Positions 9,233 to 18,751 of a stretch of DNA of 40,295 nucleotides are shown here, one piece after another; the first letter of the stretch is position 1; every line of letters starts with the position of its first letter. A program made the position numbers and the translations under genes. The DNA is from an uncultured Alphaproteobacteria bacterium (GTDB taxonomy: Bacteria; Pseudomonadota; Alphaproteobacteria; Caulobacterales; Aquidulcibacteraceae): contig CADEDG010000012.1 of the NCBI GenBank assembly GCA_902826035.1, forward strand, positions 1 to 40,295. The letters run 5' to 3'. A model generated the notes under the pieces. The model was given only the letters and a program-made list of their open reading frames with translations, had not been told where the DNA came from and made no database searches.

Positions 9233-9348
9233 CGGGATTCTCCTCGGTTTGCTGGAACCGCTTGTGGATGCTAGCGTGGCGCGGATTCGAGGGCGAGGTT
9301 TCTCGTCGTTTTCCTGCTTCCCAACCAAGATTTAATCCGGCGATCCCG

Positions 9349-12072
9349 TTGTCAGACACGTCCGATCCCGCCGATCCAGGCGGACCAATCCTTCCCAAAG
9401 GCGTTTCGCTCATCACTATCGAGGATGAGTTGAAGCGCTCCTATCTCGATTACGCGATGAGCGTGATCGTGAGCCGGGCGCTGCCGGACGTGCGCGACGG
9501 GCTGAAGCCCGTGCATCGACGCATCCTGTACGGCATGCACGAAGCCGGAAACACGGCCGACAAGAAGTATCGCAAGTCCGCCAACACGGTTGGCGAAGTG
9601 ATGGGCCGCTATCACCCGCACGGCGATCTGGCGATCTATGAAGCCTTGGTGCGCATGGCGCAGGAATTTTCGATGGGGCTGCCGCTCATCGATGGGCAAG
9701 GCAATTTCGGCTCCATCGACGGCGACCCACCGGCTGCGATGCGTTACACCGAAAGCAGGCTCGCCAAGTCCGCAACGTTTCTGCTTGCCGACATCGAAGA
9801 AGACACCGTCAATTTCCAAGCCAATTACGACGGCGAACGTCAAGAGCCGACGGTGTTGCCGGCGCGCTATCCAAATCTTCTTGTCAATGGCGGCGGCGGC
9901 ATCGCCGTCGGCATGGCCACCAACATCCCCCCGCACAATCTGTCCGAAGTGATCGGTGCGGCGATCGCGCTGATGAACAATCCCGACATTTCCGATCTCG
10001 ATCTGTTGGACATCGTGCCGGGCCCGGATTTCCCGACGGGTTGCGAAATCCTCGGCCGCGCCGCCGCGCGCATGGCGCTGACCACAGGGCGGGGCTCGGT
10101 GGTGACGCGCGCGCGCTACAAGATGGAGACCATACGCGGCCGCGAAGCGATCGTGTTCTACGAGTGCCCGTTCCAAGTGAACAAGGCCAGCGTCTATGAG
10201 CGTATCGGCGAACTGGCGCGCGAGAAGAAAATCGAAGGCGTCGCCGAAGTACGCGATGAATCTAATCGCCTCGGCATTCGTCTGGTGATCGAAGTGAAGC
10301 GCGATGTCGTCGCCGACGTGGTGATCAACCAGATTTATCGCTTCACCCAGTTACAAACCTCGTTCGGCGTCAACATGCTGGCGTTGAACAATGGCCGGCC
10401 CGAGCAGATGGGCCTGCGCGCGATGCTGACCGCCTTCCTCGCTTTCCGAGAACAAGTGGTCACAAGGCGCACCAAGTTCCGCTTGGCGAAAGCGCGCAAG
10501 CGCGGACACGAAACCGTGGGTCTCGCCATCGCGGTCGCCAATATCGACGAAGTGATCCGCGTTATCCGCGCCGCCGCCGATCCTGCCGAAGCGCGCGAGG
10601 CGTTGATGGCGCGCGCCTGGCCAGTGGCCGACATGCTGCCGCTGATCAATCTTATCGCCGATCCGCGCACACAGGTGCTTGACGGCGGCACGTTGCGGCT
10701 TTCCGACGAGCAAGCGCGCGCCATTCTCGAATTGCGGCTGCAGCGGCTCACTGGACTCGGGCGCGAGGACATTGCGAAGGCGGCGAACGAGATCGCCGAG
10801 GAAATTCGGGAGCTGCTCTCGATCCTCGGCTCACGCGAGCGCATTCTCGATATTATCCGCACCGAGATGGTGGAAGTGAAGGACGCCTTTGGCGTTGCTC
10901 GCCGCACCCCGATCTCGGAATCCGAAGGCGAGATCGACGACGAAGCGTTGATCCCGCGCGAGGACATGGTCGTCACCGTCACTCACGGCGGCTACGTCAA
11001 ACGCACGCCGCTGGCGCTCTACCGCACGCAAAGGCGCGGCGGCAAAGGCCGCGCTGGCATGACTATGAAGGACGAGGACTTCGTCACCCGCGTGTTCGTG
11101 GCCTCAACGCACGCGCCGATCCTGTTCTTCTCCTCCGCCGGCATGGCCTACAAGATGAAGGTCTGGCGCCTGCCGCAGGGCGATCCGCGCACAAAAGGTC
11201 GCGCGCTGGTCAATCTGTTCCCGCTCGAGCAAGGAGAGACGATCACGTCGGTGATGGCGCTGCCCGAGGATGAGCGCGATTGGGACAAGCTCGACGTGAT
11301 GTTCGCGACGCGGTCTGGCGGCGTGCGGCGCAACAAGCTCTCCGATTTCGTGCAGGTGAACCGCAACGGCAAAATCGCCATGAAGCCTGACGAAGGCGAT
11401 GGCATCGTGTCGGTGCAGATATGCTCGGAGGAGGACGACATCCTGCTCACCACAGCCAACGGCCAGTGCATCCGCTTTGCCGTGCCGGAGGTGCGCGTGT
11501 TCTCGGGGCGCACTTCCACCGGCAATCGCGGTATTAAATTGGACGATGGCGACGCCGTCATAGGCATGGGCGTCTTGAAGCACGTCGAGGTCACTTCCGC
11601 CGAGGCGCGCGCTTATTTCAAGTGGGACGCCGGTGCGCGCGACGGCGCGGGCGCGGAAGTCGAGCCAGAGGCGGGCGAGGACGGGGGCGAGGTGGCCGAG
11701 GTTCCGTTCGAGCGCTTGGCCTGGCTGAAGACGCAAGAGCAATTCGTGTTGACGGTCACTTCCGGCGGCCTCGGCAAACGCGCTTCCTCTTACGAGTACC
11801 GTGTCACCGGGCGCGGAGGCAAAGGCCTGATCGCCCACAAACTAACTGGAGACGCACGCATCACCGCCTCATTCCCTGTGCACCAGGACGAGGAATTGTT
11901 GCTGGTGACCGACAAAGGTCAGCTGATCCGGACTCCGATCGAGCAAATCCGCATCGCCGGCCGCGCCACACAGGGCGTTATTCTGATCAACGTCGCTGAC
12001 GATGAGCATGTGGTGGCGGCTGAGCGTTTGGAGGCGTTGGGCGGGGAGAGCGGCGAGGAGAGCGTAGAGTGA
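9349..12072 (+). CDS. gyrA: DNA gyrase subunit A
   Basis: Breakage-rejoining subunit of gyrase, which introduces negative supercoils with GyrB. About 907 residues. The N-terminal domain carries the catalytic Tyr in the ‘[10 protein letters not shown]’ segment (about residue 133). The C-terminal DNA-wrapping beta-pinwheel includes the GyrA box QRRGGKG. A variable acidic insert lies near residues 765-785. The quinolone-determining region reads [10 protein letters not shown], giving Leu94 and Glu98 at E. coli positions 83 and 87. TTG at 9349 is proposed because it gives an N-terminus like relatives; no good ATG or ribosome binding site is visible, and upstream in-frame ATGs (e.g. 9268) encode non-GyrA sequence. 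Its TGA overlaps the coaD GTG start. Confidence 0.96.
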   Translation: MSDTSDPADPGGPILPKGVSLITIEDELKRSYLDYAMSVIVSRALPDVRDGLKPVHRRILYGMHEAGNTADKKYRKSANTVGEVMGRYHPHGDLAIYEALVRMAQEFSMGLPLIDGQGNFGSIDGDPPAAMRYTESRLAKSATFLLADIEEDTVNFQANYDGERQEPTVLPARYPNLLVNGGGGIAVGMATNIPPHNLSEVIGAAIALMNNPDISDLDLLDIVPGPDFPTGCEILGRAAARMALTTGRGSVVTRARYKMETIRGREAIVFYECPFQVNKASVYERIGELAREKKIEGVAEVRDESNRLGIRLVIEVKRDVVADVVINQIYRFTQLQTSFGVNMLALNNGRPEQMGLRAMLTAFLAFREQVVTRRTKFRLAKARKRGHETVGLAIAVANIDEVIRVIRAAADPAEAREALMARAWPVADMLPLINLIADPRTQVLDGGTLRLSDEQARAILELRLQRLTGLGREDIAKAANEIAEEIRELLSILGSRERILDIIRTEMVEVKDAFGVARRTPISESEGEIDDEALIPREDMVVTVTHGGYVKRTPLALYRTQRRGGKGRAGMTMKDEDFVTRVFVASTHAPILFFSSAGMAYKMKVWRLPQGDPRTKGRALVNLFPLEQGETITSVMALPEDERDWDKLDVMFATRSGGVRRNKLSDFVQVNRNGKIAMKPDEGDGIVSVQICSEEDDILLTTANGQCIRFAVPEVRVFSGRTSTGNRGIKLDDGDAVIGMGVLKHVEVTSAEARAYFKWDAGARDGAGAEVEPEAGEDGGEVAEVPFERLAWLKTQEQFVLTVTSGGLGKRASSYEYRVTGRGGKGLIAHKLTGDARITASFPVHQDEELLLVTDKGQLIRTPIEQIRIAGRATQGVILINVADDEHVVAAERLEALGGESGEESVE

Positions 12073-12563
12073 TCCGCGTCGGTCTTTACCCAGGCACCTT
12101 CGACCCCGTCACCAACGGCCACGTCGATATCATCTCCCGCGCCGCCAGCCTAGTGGACAGGCTGGTGATCGGGGTGGCGGTCAATGAGGACAAGGTCCCG
12201 CTTTTCTCGCTGCCGGAACGCCTGGAGATGGTCGAGGAGCAGTGTGCCAAGATGGCGGGCGCCGCCGAGATCGTCGTTCAACCTTTTGACACATTGCTGA
12301 TGAAGTTCGCCGAGAGCGTAGGGGCGCAAATCATCGTCAGAGGACTTCGAGCCGTCGCTGACTTCGAGTACGAATTCGCTATGGTGGGCATGAACCAAAA
12401 GCTCAATCCCGCCATCGAAACGGTTTTTCTCATGGCCGACGGGACGCACCAGGCGATCGCCTCCCGGCTGGTGAAAGAGATCGCGCGACTGCAAGGAAAT
12501 GTCGCGCAATTCGTGCCCGAGGAAGTAGAACGGCGTCTGAAGGCGAAATTCGGGGTAGCTTGA
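12069..12563 (+). CDS. coaD: Phosphopantetheine adenylyltransferase
   Basis: Fourth step of coenzyme A synthesis: ATP plus 4'-phosphopantetheine gives dephospho-CoA. The 164 residues match the normal family length. The nucleotidyltransferase motif [10 protein letters not shown] is at residues ~10-19, and ‘[15 protein letters not shown]’ lies mid-protein. The family's ISSS-type segment reads ‘[11 protein letters not shown]’. GTG start at 12069 overlaps the gyrA stop (GTGA), and its own stop overlaps the next ATG (TGATG), so translation is probably coupled through this run. Confidence 0.97.
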   Translation: MIRVGLYPGTFDPVTNGHVDIISRAASLVDRLVIGVAVNEDKVPLFSLPERLEMVEEQCAKMAGAAEIVVQPFDTLLMKFAESVGAQIIVRGLRAVADFEYEFAMVGMNQKLNPAIETVFLMADGTHQAIASRLVKEIARLQGNVAQFVPEEVERRLKAKFGVA

Positions 12564-13453
12564 TGCGCTTTAAGAGATTTTTTTCCGCCGCGCTCTGCGC
12601 GCTCGGGCTGGTTGCTCTGGTCGAGCCATCCTCGGCACAGACCCCCGATCCGCGAAACTGGCGCCGGCTCGAACCGGAGAGCACGCTCTATATCGACACC
12701 GTGCATGGGCGCATTGTGATTGAACTATACCCGGAAGTGGCGCCGGCGCATGTAGAGCGGCTGAGAACCCTGGCGCGAGCGGGTTTTTACGACGGGCTCA
12801 CCTTCCACCGCGTCATCGCTGGCTTCATGGCCCAGACGGGCGACCCTTTTGGCACTGGCGAGGGCGCGTCGAACCTGCCGGACTTGGCGCCGGAATTCAC
12901 GTTCCGCCGCGGACTGGACATGCCCTTCGTTCAGGCGGCGGCACAGTCGGATGGGCCGATCGGGTTCTACAAGACTTTGCCAATTCAGACTCAACCCGAC
13001 GCGCTTATTCCGCTGTCGAGGGGCAACCGCGTGGCTTCCAACGCAATCCATTGCCCGGGCGTGGTTTCCATGGCGCGTTCGACGGACCCGAGTTCCGCCA
13101 ACAGCCAGTTTTTTATCATGCTCGGTGCGCGGGCATCGCTGAACAAAGTCTATTCGATCTTCGGGCGCGTGGTCTGGGGACAAGAAGCAGTTGAGGCATT
13201 GGCCGTTGGCGAGCCCCCGGGAAACCCGGACCGGATGCTCGCGGTACGAATGGCCTCTGACGTAGAAGAAGCCGAGCGTGCGCCGATTTTCGTCCTTCGT
13301 ACAGATGGACCGCGTTTTCGCGACCTGATCGAGGACACGCGCCGGCGCCGGCGTGCAGATTTTTCCGTGTGTGACGTGGTGATCCCAACCCGGGTGCCGC
13401 GCGATGAGAACAGAGAGAGACGCTGGTGGTCGATAATACCTTTCATCAACTGA
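12563..13453 (+). CDS. Exported cyclophilin-type peptidyl-prolyl isomerase
   Basis: Catalyses cis/trans isomerisation at proline bonds, here probably in the periplasm. The 296-residue product has a Sec signal peptide (MRFKRFF, hydrophobic core, cut near SSAQ at ~26). The cyclophilin core begins near residue 42 with ‘TVHGRIVIELYPEVAPAHVE’, then ‘FYDGLTFHRVIAGFMAQTGD’ with the catalytic Arg, and later ‘SANSQFFIML’. Compared with the next gene it has an extra stretch of about 50 residues before ‘GVVSMARS’ and a basic C-terminal tail. ATG at 12563 overlaps the coaD stop. It overlaps the next gene by 28 nt. Confidence 0.93.
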   Translation: MRFKRFFSAALCALGLVALVEPSSAQTPDPRNWRRLEPESTLYIDTVHGRIVIELYPEVAPAHVERLRTLARAGFYDGLTFHRVIAGFMAQTGDPFGTGEGASNLPDLAPEFTFRRGLDMPFVQAAAQSDGPIGFYKTLPIQTQPDALIPLSRGNRVASNAIHCPGVVSMARSTDPSSANSQFFIMLGARASLNKVYSIFGRVVWGQEAVEALAVGEPPGNPDRMLAVRMASDVEEAERAPIFVLRTDGPRFRDLIEDTRRRRRADFSVCDVVIPTRVPRDENRERRWWSIIPFIN

Positions 13454-13884
13454 CGATGCGGCTTGAAGCGGGCGAGGTCGTGATAAAGCTTCGCCCCGAT
13501 CTGGCGCCCGGGCATGTGGCGCGGATCGCGGAACTGGCCAATGATGGATTTTATGACGGCGTGGTGTTTCACCGCGTCATCGAAGGCTTCATGGCGCAGG
13601 GTGGCGATCCGACAGGAACTGGCGGCGGCGGATCCGAGAAGCCCGACCTGAAAGCGGAATTCTCCAAGGAGCCGCACGTGCGCGGCATCTGCTCGATGGC
13701 GCGCTCAAGCGACCCGAACTCGGCTAACAGCCAATTCTTCATCTGCTTCGACGACGCGCGTTTTCTTGACAAGAAATACACCGTCTGGGGCGAGGTGACC
13801 GCCGGCATGGAGCACGTCGATGCGCTGCCCAAGGGCGAGCCGCCGCGGAAGCCGGGGAAGATCGTCTCCATGCGGGCGGCGTGA
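13426..13884 (+). CDS. Cytoplasmic cyclophilin-type peptidyl-prolyl isomerase
   Basis: A 152-residue single-domain cyclophilin without a signal peptide, so probably the cytoplasmic partner of the preceding exported paralogue. Motifs are ‘FYDGVVFHRVIEGFMAQGGD’ with the catalytic Arg, ‘SANSQFFICF’ and ‘VWGEVTAGMEHVD’. GTG at 13426 gives the usual N-terminal strand and has a purine-rich GAGAGA upstream; an ATG at 13456 is possible but would shorten that strand. Two adjacent cyclophilin genes between coaD and queA are, as I recall, common in this bacterial group. Confidence 0.95.
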   Translation: MVDNTFHQLTMRLEAGEVVIKLRPDLAPGHVARIAELANDGFYDGVVFHRVIEGFMAQGGDPTGTGGGGSEKPDLKAEFSKEPHVRGICSMARSSDPNSANSQFFICFDDARFLDKKYTVWGEVTAGMEHVDALPKGEPPRKPGKIVSMRAA

Positions 13885-13913
13885 GTATGGACCGCCAGCG
13901 TCCTCGCCGATAA

Positions 13914-14987
13914 ATGCGCGTCGACCTGTTCGACTTCGATCTGCCGGAGCATTTGATCGCGCTGCGCCCGGCGCGCCCGCGTGACAGCGCGCGCTTACTG
14001 TATGTGCCAGCGCAGGGCGCTTTAGGGGATCGAATCGTGCGCGATGCGCCGTCGCTCTTCCGCGCTGGCGACGTGCTGGTGTTCAATGACACCCGCGTTA
14101 TCCCGGCGCGGCTGAACGGGGTTCGCGGTCGCCGCGAGTCGAGTGTTGCAGTGGAGGCGACGCTCATCGAACGGATTTCGCCGTCCAGCTGGATCGCGCT
14201 CGCCAAGCCCGGCAAACGCCTGAGCGTGGGCGATCGCATTAGGTTTGGGAGCCTTGACGATCGAACGTGTTTGCTCGGCGCCTTGGACGCCGTAGTCGCG
14301 TCCAAGAGCGAGCACGGCGCCATCGAATTGGCCTTCGAGCTTGCCGGTCCGGCGCTTGACGCTGCCATTGCAGATGCGGGCGCGATGCCGCTGCCTCCCT
14401 ACATTGCCTCCAAACGTGCGCCAGACGTCGAAGACGAAAGCGATTATCAGACCGTCTACGCCGCCCAGGACGGCGCGGTGGCAGCGCCGACAGCGGGGCT
14501 TCATTTTACGGCGGATCTGTTGGCGACGTTGGATCAGGCAGACGTTGAGCGCGTGCACGTGACATTGCATGTGGGCGCGGGGACTTTTCTGCCTGTGAAA
14601 GCAGACGATACAAACGCCCATGTCATGCACTCGGAATGGCGCGAGATTTCGACGGCGACGGCCACAGCCATCAATCGCGCGAAAGCCGAGGGTCGGCGGG
14701 TGATTGCGATTGGCACCACGGCGTTGCGCTCATTGGAATCAGCAACCGACGAAAACGGCGTGGTCCGCGCAGAGGCGGGCGCGACCGACATTTTCATCAC
14801 GCCGGGTTATCGCTTCCGGGTTATCGATGGGCTCTGGACCAATTTCCACCTGCCGCGTTCGACGCTGTTTATGTTGGTCTCGGCGTTTGCGGGTCTTGAG
14901 CGCATGCAAGCGGCCTACGCTCACGCAGTCGCGCACGGTTACCGCTTTTACTCGTATGGCGATGCATCGATGCTGTGGCGAGGATAG
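13914..14987 (+). CDS. queA: tRNA preQ1(34) S-adenosylmethionine ribosyltransferase-isomerase
   Basis: Transfers and isomerises the ribosyl group of S-adenosylmethionine onto preQ1 in tRNA to give epoxyqueuosine. It has 357 residues, normal length. Family segments include ‘[20 protein letters not shown]’, ‘[12 protein letters not shown]’, ‘YQTVYA…[13 protein letters not shown]’, ‘[14 protein letters not shown]’ and ‘[19 protein letters not shown]’. The ATG follows the cyclophilin stop by 29 nt and is likely in the same operon. The queuosine gene tgt, which often follows queA in relatives, is not here; a convergent CHAD gene lies 17 nt past the stop. Confidence 0.97.
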   Translation: MRVDLFDFDLPEHLIALRPARPRDSARLLYVPAQGALGDRIVRDAPSLFRAGDVLVFNDTRVIPARLNGVRGRRESSVAVEATLIERISPSSWIALAKPGKRLSVGDRIRFGSLDDRTCLLGALDAVVASKSEHGAIELAFELAGPALDAAIADAGAMPLPPYIASKRAPDVEDESDYQTVYAAQDGAVAAPTAGLHFTADLLATLDQADVERVHVTLHVGAGTFLPVKADDTNAHVMHSEWREISTATATAINRAKAEGRRVIAIGTTALRSLESATDENGVVRAEAGATDIFITPGYRFRVIDGLWTNFHLPRSTLFMLVSAFAGLERMQAAYAHAVAHGYRFYSYGDASMLWRG

Positions 14988-15004
14988 TTCAGCCTCGGCG
15001 CCAT

Positions 15005-15805
15005 TCACACGTGCTTACAGCGCATTTTCTCGCCGAGGCGATCGGCGCGCTTGTGTAATTTGCGGAAGCGCTTCTCGAGCGCTCGTAGGGCGAGACGATT
15101 CCCTTTCGCGGAGCCGCATGTCATGGCCGCTTCTTCGATGCGATCATGTAGCAAGCGCACGTCGCGAACCTCGCCCAGGGTCGTCGTCAGGTTTTCGCCC
15201 AGCGTACGCGAACGTCGATAGGGCCATGACGCGCCCAACAATTCGGTCGCGAAAAGTCTGTCCTTCTCACGTTTACGCCAGGCGTGGAGGAGTTCCGCGT
15301 CGTCGCTATGAAGGCCCCGGCGACGTGCGCGCCTGGCGCGCCGCACGATGCGCTCGGCGCCCCTTCGCACCTGCCTTGACGAGGCTTCTGGCCAGACCTG
15401 CGCGAGGGCAAGTAGGTCTTTAAGGTTGGCGCGGGCGCCTTGAATGTCAGGTGCGGCCATCTCCGTGTTCGATCGAGCGAGCGATTGAGCCAGGGCTACA
15501 AGAGTCGCGGCGCTTTTCTTGTCGGTATTTTTCGCCGCAGCCTCGGCGGCCTCGCCAAGCGCGTTGATCTCCCGCGCCTGGGCAAGCGTGCGCATGGTGG
15601 CGCGCGCGGTTTCGTTGAAAATCGCGGCGAGGCCCGGCGCGCAGGCGCGGCCTATTCTGGCCAAGGCGCGGGCGCGTTTGATATGCACGCGGCAACGATG
15701 CACCGATTTAGGCGTCACCGTTTGGACCTCTATTTGGCTAAGCGCCGCCGCAAGTTCGCGCGCCAATGTGGCGCGTAAATCGAAGGCAGGCGCCGGCGAG
15801 CGCAT
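15005..15805 (-). CDS. CHAD domain protein
   Basis: A 266-residue, strongly basic, alpha-helical protein. The CHAD signature is visible as ‘VHRCRVHIKRARALARIGR’ near residue 36, with the second repeat's ‘LLHAWRKREKDRLFATELL’ near residue 173. CHAD domains carry conserved His and basic residues and are known to bind inorganic polyphosphate, so a polyphosphate-associated role is likely. No CYTH domain is fused to it. The start at 15805 is an ATG. The gene reads away from the thioesterase gene and towards queA. Confidence 0.88.
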   Translation of the reverse strand: MRSPAPAFDLRATLARELAAALSQIEVQTVTPKSVHRCRVHIKRARALARIGRACAPGLAAIFNETARATMRTLAQAREINALGEAAEAAAKNTDKKSAATLVALAQSLARSNTEMAAPDIQGARANLKDLLALAQVWPEASSRQVRRGAERIVRRARRARRRGLHSDDAELLHAWRKREKDRLFATELLGASWPYRRSRTLGENLTTTLGEVRDVRLLHDRIEEAAMTCGSAKGNRLALRALEKRFRKLHKRADRLGEKMRCKHV

Positions 15806-15848
15806 CGGGAAAGTTCCTTCTTAGCTGAGCGGATCGGACGTCGAGTTC

Positions 15849-16295
15849 TCAGCCCGACATTTTCTTAAGTGTGCCGGAAAATGCAAGCAACGCGCGCGCG
15901 TTTTGCGTCACCACGCCGCGTGCGAACACGAGTGAGCGGGTTTCGCGCAACACCTCGCCGCGCGCCTCGACCAGTTCGTCGCGACCGCCGGCGGCGAGAA
16001 ACTCGCAATTGCAGGTGAGCGTGACCGCTTTGACGCCCCGCAACACATTGTGCGCGAGGGCGAAAAGCGAAAAGTCCGCAAAACTCATCAGCGCACCGCC
16101 ATGCAGCGCGCCTGCGCCATTGAGGTGCTCGCGACGGGGCTGGAAGGCGCAGCGGACCCCGTCCTGGGTAGCGAGGAAGCAGAATGGGCCGTTTGCGGTT
16201 TCGAACGGATCGGCGCCGTCGCCCCAGGTGGTCCAGCCCTTTAACGGGCCATCTGGGACCTCGGTCGGTTCCCCATAGGGGTGAATCTCGGCCAT
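15849..16295 (-). CDS. PaaI-family hotdog thioesterase
   Basis: A 148-residue hotdog-fold protein of the PaaI acyl-CoA thioesterase group. The central helix carries ‘GAGALHGGALMSFADFSLFA’ (residues ~61-80), with the HGG motif typical of these enzymes. The strand ‘KAVTLTCNCEFLAAG’ follows. It probably hydrolyses an acyl- or aryl-CoA ester in the cytoplasm; substrate unknown. It lies 43 nt upstream of the CHAD gene on the same strand and is divergent from the small lipoprotein gene. Confidence 0.88.
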   Translation of the reverse strand: MAEIHPYGEPTEVPDGPLKGWTTWGDGADPFETANGPFCFLATQDGVRCAFQPRREHLNGAGALHGGALMSFADFSLFALAHNVLRGVKAVTLTCNCEFLAAGGRDELVEARGEVLRETRSLVFARGVVTQNARALLAFSGTLKKMSG

Positions 16296-16407
16296 TTGTG
16301 CAGTGTTCCTCCAGCCGGGGCGCCAAGCCCGGCCCGGGTTTCATTACGGCGCCAGGGTGCGCACCGCCAACAGGCATGCTAAGGCTCGCCAAAGCGAGGG
16401 TGCATTG

Positions 16408-17022
16408 GTGCGTATCTGGTTGGCGATTGCGGCGGCCTTGGCGCTAAATGGCTGCGCGAGCGACGAGGATGCTCGGTTCCGCGTCGGCGAGAGCGCCGCG
16501 GCGTTCGCCATCATTGGTGTTGCAGAAGCCGCGAGCGAACGCGAGCCTGCCTATACCATGCTGTGGCGGCGGCTCGGGCCGGATGGGACGTTTCTGCCTT
16601 ATGGCGGGCGGGCGATTTTTGAAGCCCGCACCAACGCGAGCGACAGCGTGCGCATCGAGGATCTTCCGGGCGAGTTCGCCATGGCGCGGATTGAGCCAGG
16701 CGTCTACGGACTCGATAGCGTTTTTGCGGTCTTGCAGGAAAATGGGGTGAACTACATCGCCCAAGGCGTCGTGCAAGGGCCCGATCGTCCTTCGTTCGAA
16801 GTGCGACCCGGCGAAGCTGTTTACCTGGGTATCTGGGAGATGAACGTGACCGGCGTGGCGGCCAATACTCGCTTGTGGCGGCTTAATGAGGACGACATGC
16901 GTATGGTCGTTCGCGCCGCCGATCCGATCGTGGGCCAGGTGCGTCTGCGCGAAACGCAAACCGGCACGGCGACGTGTGCGCCAAGGCAGCTCGGCAACAT
17001 GTCGCAGCGCCAAGTGTGCTAG
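16408..17022 (+). CDS. Small lipoprotein of unknown function
   Basis: A 204-residue protein with a lipoprotein signal: VRIWLAIAAALALNGCAS, where LNGC fits a lipobox and Cys16 would be lipidated. GTG at 16408 is chosen because GAGGG lies just upstream and it gives a short signal peptide; TTG at 16405 is equally possible. The mature part is mainly beta-strand-like and ends with two Cys residues, near residues 191 and 204, that may pair. I recognise no named family. It lies 12 nt before the acyl-CoA dehydrogenase gene, but co-transcription does not reveal its job. Confidence 0.75.
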   Translation: MRIWLAIAAALALNGCASDEDARFRVGESAAAFAIIGVAEAASEREPAYTMLWRRLGPDGTFLPYGGRAIFEARTNASDSVRIEDLPGEFAMARIEPGVYGLDSVFAVLQENGVNYIAQGVVQGPDRPSFEVRPGEAVYLGIWEMNVTGVAANTRLWRLNEDDMRMVVRAADPIVGQVRLRETQTGTATCAPRQLGNMSQRQVC

Positions 17023-17034
17023 CAAAGAAGACGC

Positions 17035-18180
17035 ATGCAAGATTCCGAAACTCTTGGCCAATTGCTCGCCGTACTGCGCCGTTTTGTAAACGAGCGCCTG
17101 ATCCCACTCGAGGCCAAAGTTTCCGAGGACGATTCCATACCTGCCGACGTACTGGCGGAGATGCGGGCGCTTGGACTATTCGGACTTTCTATCCCCGAGG
17201 AACATGGCGGGCTCGGACTTTCGATGGAGGCCGAGTGCCGGGCGATGTTCGAGTTTTGCCGCTGCTCGCCGGCGTTCCGCTCCGCCTTTGGCACCAATGT
17301 CGGCATCGGCAGCCAGGGTCTGGTGATGTTCGGGACGGAGGCGCAGAAGCAGCGCTGGTTGCCCGGGATTGCGTCGGGCGAGACTGTCACCTCGTTCGCT
17401 TTGACCGAGCCGGAAGCGGGTTCTGATTCTGCCGCTGTGCGCACCAAGGCTGAGCGGGACGGTGATTTTTACGTGATCAGCGGCGCCAAGCGCTACATCA
17501 CCAACGCCAATCGGGCCGCGCTTTTCACGGTCATGGCGCGCACCGATCCCAATACCAAGGGTGGTTCTGGCGTTTCCGCATTTTTGGTCCCGAGCGACCT
17601 TCCCGGCGTCTCCATCGGCAAGCCGGAAAAGAAGATGGGTCAGCAGGGCGCGCACATCTGCGATGTCCATTTTGACCAGGTGCGCGTGCCGGCCGAGAAC
17701 CGTCTGGGCGACGAAGGCCAGGGCTTCCGGGTGGCGATGCAGGTGCTTGACCGCGGGCGGCTGCATATCTCTTCGGTGTGCGTGGGCGTCGCCGAGCGGC
17801 TGATCGAGGAAAGTGTGAAGTACGCCGGCGAGCGCAAGCAATTCGGCCAAGCGCTCGCATCGTTCCAGATGATCCAGGCGATGCTGGCCGACAGCCGCAC
17901 CGAAGCCAACGCCGCTCGCGCCATGGTGTTGGAGGCGGCGCGCAAGCGCGATGCTGGCGAGAACGTCACTATGGAGGCGGCGTGCTGCAAATTGTTCGCC
18001 TCGGAAATGGTGGGCCGCGTGGCCGACCGCGCCGTGCAGATATTCGGTGGCGCGGGCTACACCGCCGACCACGGCATCGAACGTTTCTATCGCGACGTGC
18101 GCCTGTTTCGCATTTACGAAGGCGCCAGCGAAATCCAGCGGCTGGTGATTGCGCGCGAGATGATGAAGCGGGGTGGCTGA
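17035..18180 (+). CDS. Acyl-CoA dehydrogenase
   Basis: FAD enzyme that introduces a 2,3-trans double bond into an acyl-CoA and passes electrons to ETF. It has 381 residues, normal length. The flavin/substrate motif ‘FALTEPEAGSDS’ is near residue 122. ‘RGRLHISSVCVGVAERLIEE’ and ‘YAGERKQFGQALASFQMIQA’ mark the C-terminal helical domain. The likely catalytic base is Glu362 in YEGASEIQ, the position used by short- and branched-chain members. Preferred chain length cannot be read from sequence. Its stop lies within the start region of the next gene (8-nt overlap). Confidence 0.95.
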   Translation: MQDSETLGQLLAVLRRFVNERLIPLEAKVSEDDSIPADVLAEMRALGLFGLSIPEEHGGLGLSMEAECRAMFEFCRCSPAFRSAFGTNVGIGSQGLVMFGTEAQKQRWLPGIASGETVTSFALTEPEAGSDSAAVRTKAERDGDFYVISGAKRYITNANRAALFTVMARTDPNTKGGSGVSAFLVPSDLPGVSIGKPEKKMGQQGAHICDVHFDQVRVPAENRLGDEGQGFRVAMQVLDRGRLHISSVCVGVAERLIEESVKYAGERKQFGQALASFQMIQAMLADSRTEANAARAMVLEAARKRDAGENVTMEAACCKLFASEMVGRVADRAVQIFGGAGYTADHGIERFYRDVRLFRIYEGASEIQRLVIAREMMKRGG

Positions 18181-18751
18181 AAGGCTCGCCGCCCTCGTCG
18201 CCGAAATACGCGCTTGCAGGCATTGCAAGCTACCGCACGAACCACGTCCTGTGATCTGGGTGCACCCCGACGCGCGCATTCTGATCGCGGGTCAGGCGCC
18301 GGGGCGGCGGGTGCACGAAAGCGGCGTGCCTTGGGACGATCCATCCGGCGATCGGCTGCGGCAATGGCTGGGCCTGGACCGCGAGGCCTTCTATCGGCGC
18401 GAGCACATCGCCGTTGCAGCCATGGGATTTTGCTATCCAGGCACGGTGAAGGGCGCTGATCTGCCGCCTCGCCCTGAATGTGCGCCGCTTTGGCGGGTAC
18501 GCCTCTTGCCGCTGTTAACGAAAGTGCGGCTAACCCTGCTGGTCGGCCTCTACGCGCAGCGCTATCATCTGGGCGGAGCGGCGAAGCCGACCTTGGGGGA
18601 GAGTGTGCGCGCGTGGCGCGAATACCCCGCCAATGTCATGCCCCTGCCGCATCCATCTTGGCGGAACTCTGCATGGCTGAAGCGCAATCCCTGGTTCGAG
18701 GCGGATTTGGTTCCCGAATTGCGAAAGCGTGGGCGCTCGGCCTTGCGCTGA
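18173..18751 (+). CDS. Uracil-DNA glycosylase superfamily protein with Fe-S type Cys pattern
   Basis: A 192-residue protein of the uracil-DNA glycosylase superfamily (COG1573-like), expected to cut damaged bases, probably uracil, from DNA. The active-site-like motif is ‘LIAGQAPGRRVHESGVPWDD’ (residues ~37-56), and the second motif is ‘MPLPHPSWRN’ (~156-165). Cysteines at 15, 18, 87 and 103 follow the C-x2-C-x68-C-x15-C spacing of family-4 glycosylases that hold a [4Fe-4S] cluster. The first motif differs from classic family 4, so the subfamily is uncertain. GTG start at 18173 overlaps the acyl-CoA dehydrogenase gene by 8 nt. The 3' end overlaps the next gene out of frame by 79 nt. Confidence 0.85.
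   Translation: MAERLAALVAEIRACRHCKLPHEPRPVIWVHPDARILIAGQAPGRRVHESGVPWDDPSGDRLRQWLGLDREAFYRREHIAVAAMGFCYPGTVKGADLPPRPECAPLWRVRLLPLLTKVRLTLLVGLYAQRYHLGGAAKPTLGESVRAWREYPANVMPLPHPSWRNSAWLKRNPWFEADLVPELRKRGRSALR

Noticed and set aside
17176..18279. 367-codon minus-strand frame opposite the acyl-CoA dehydrogenase
   Set aside because: The plus-strand gene is an unambiguous enzyme; the antisense frame shows no family features.
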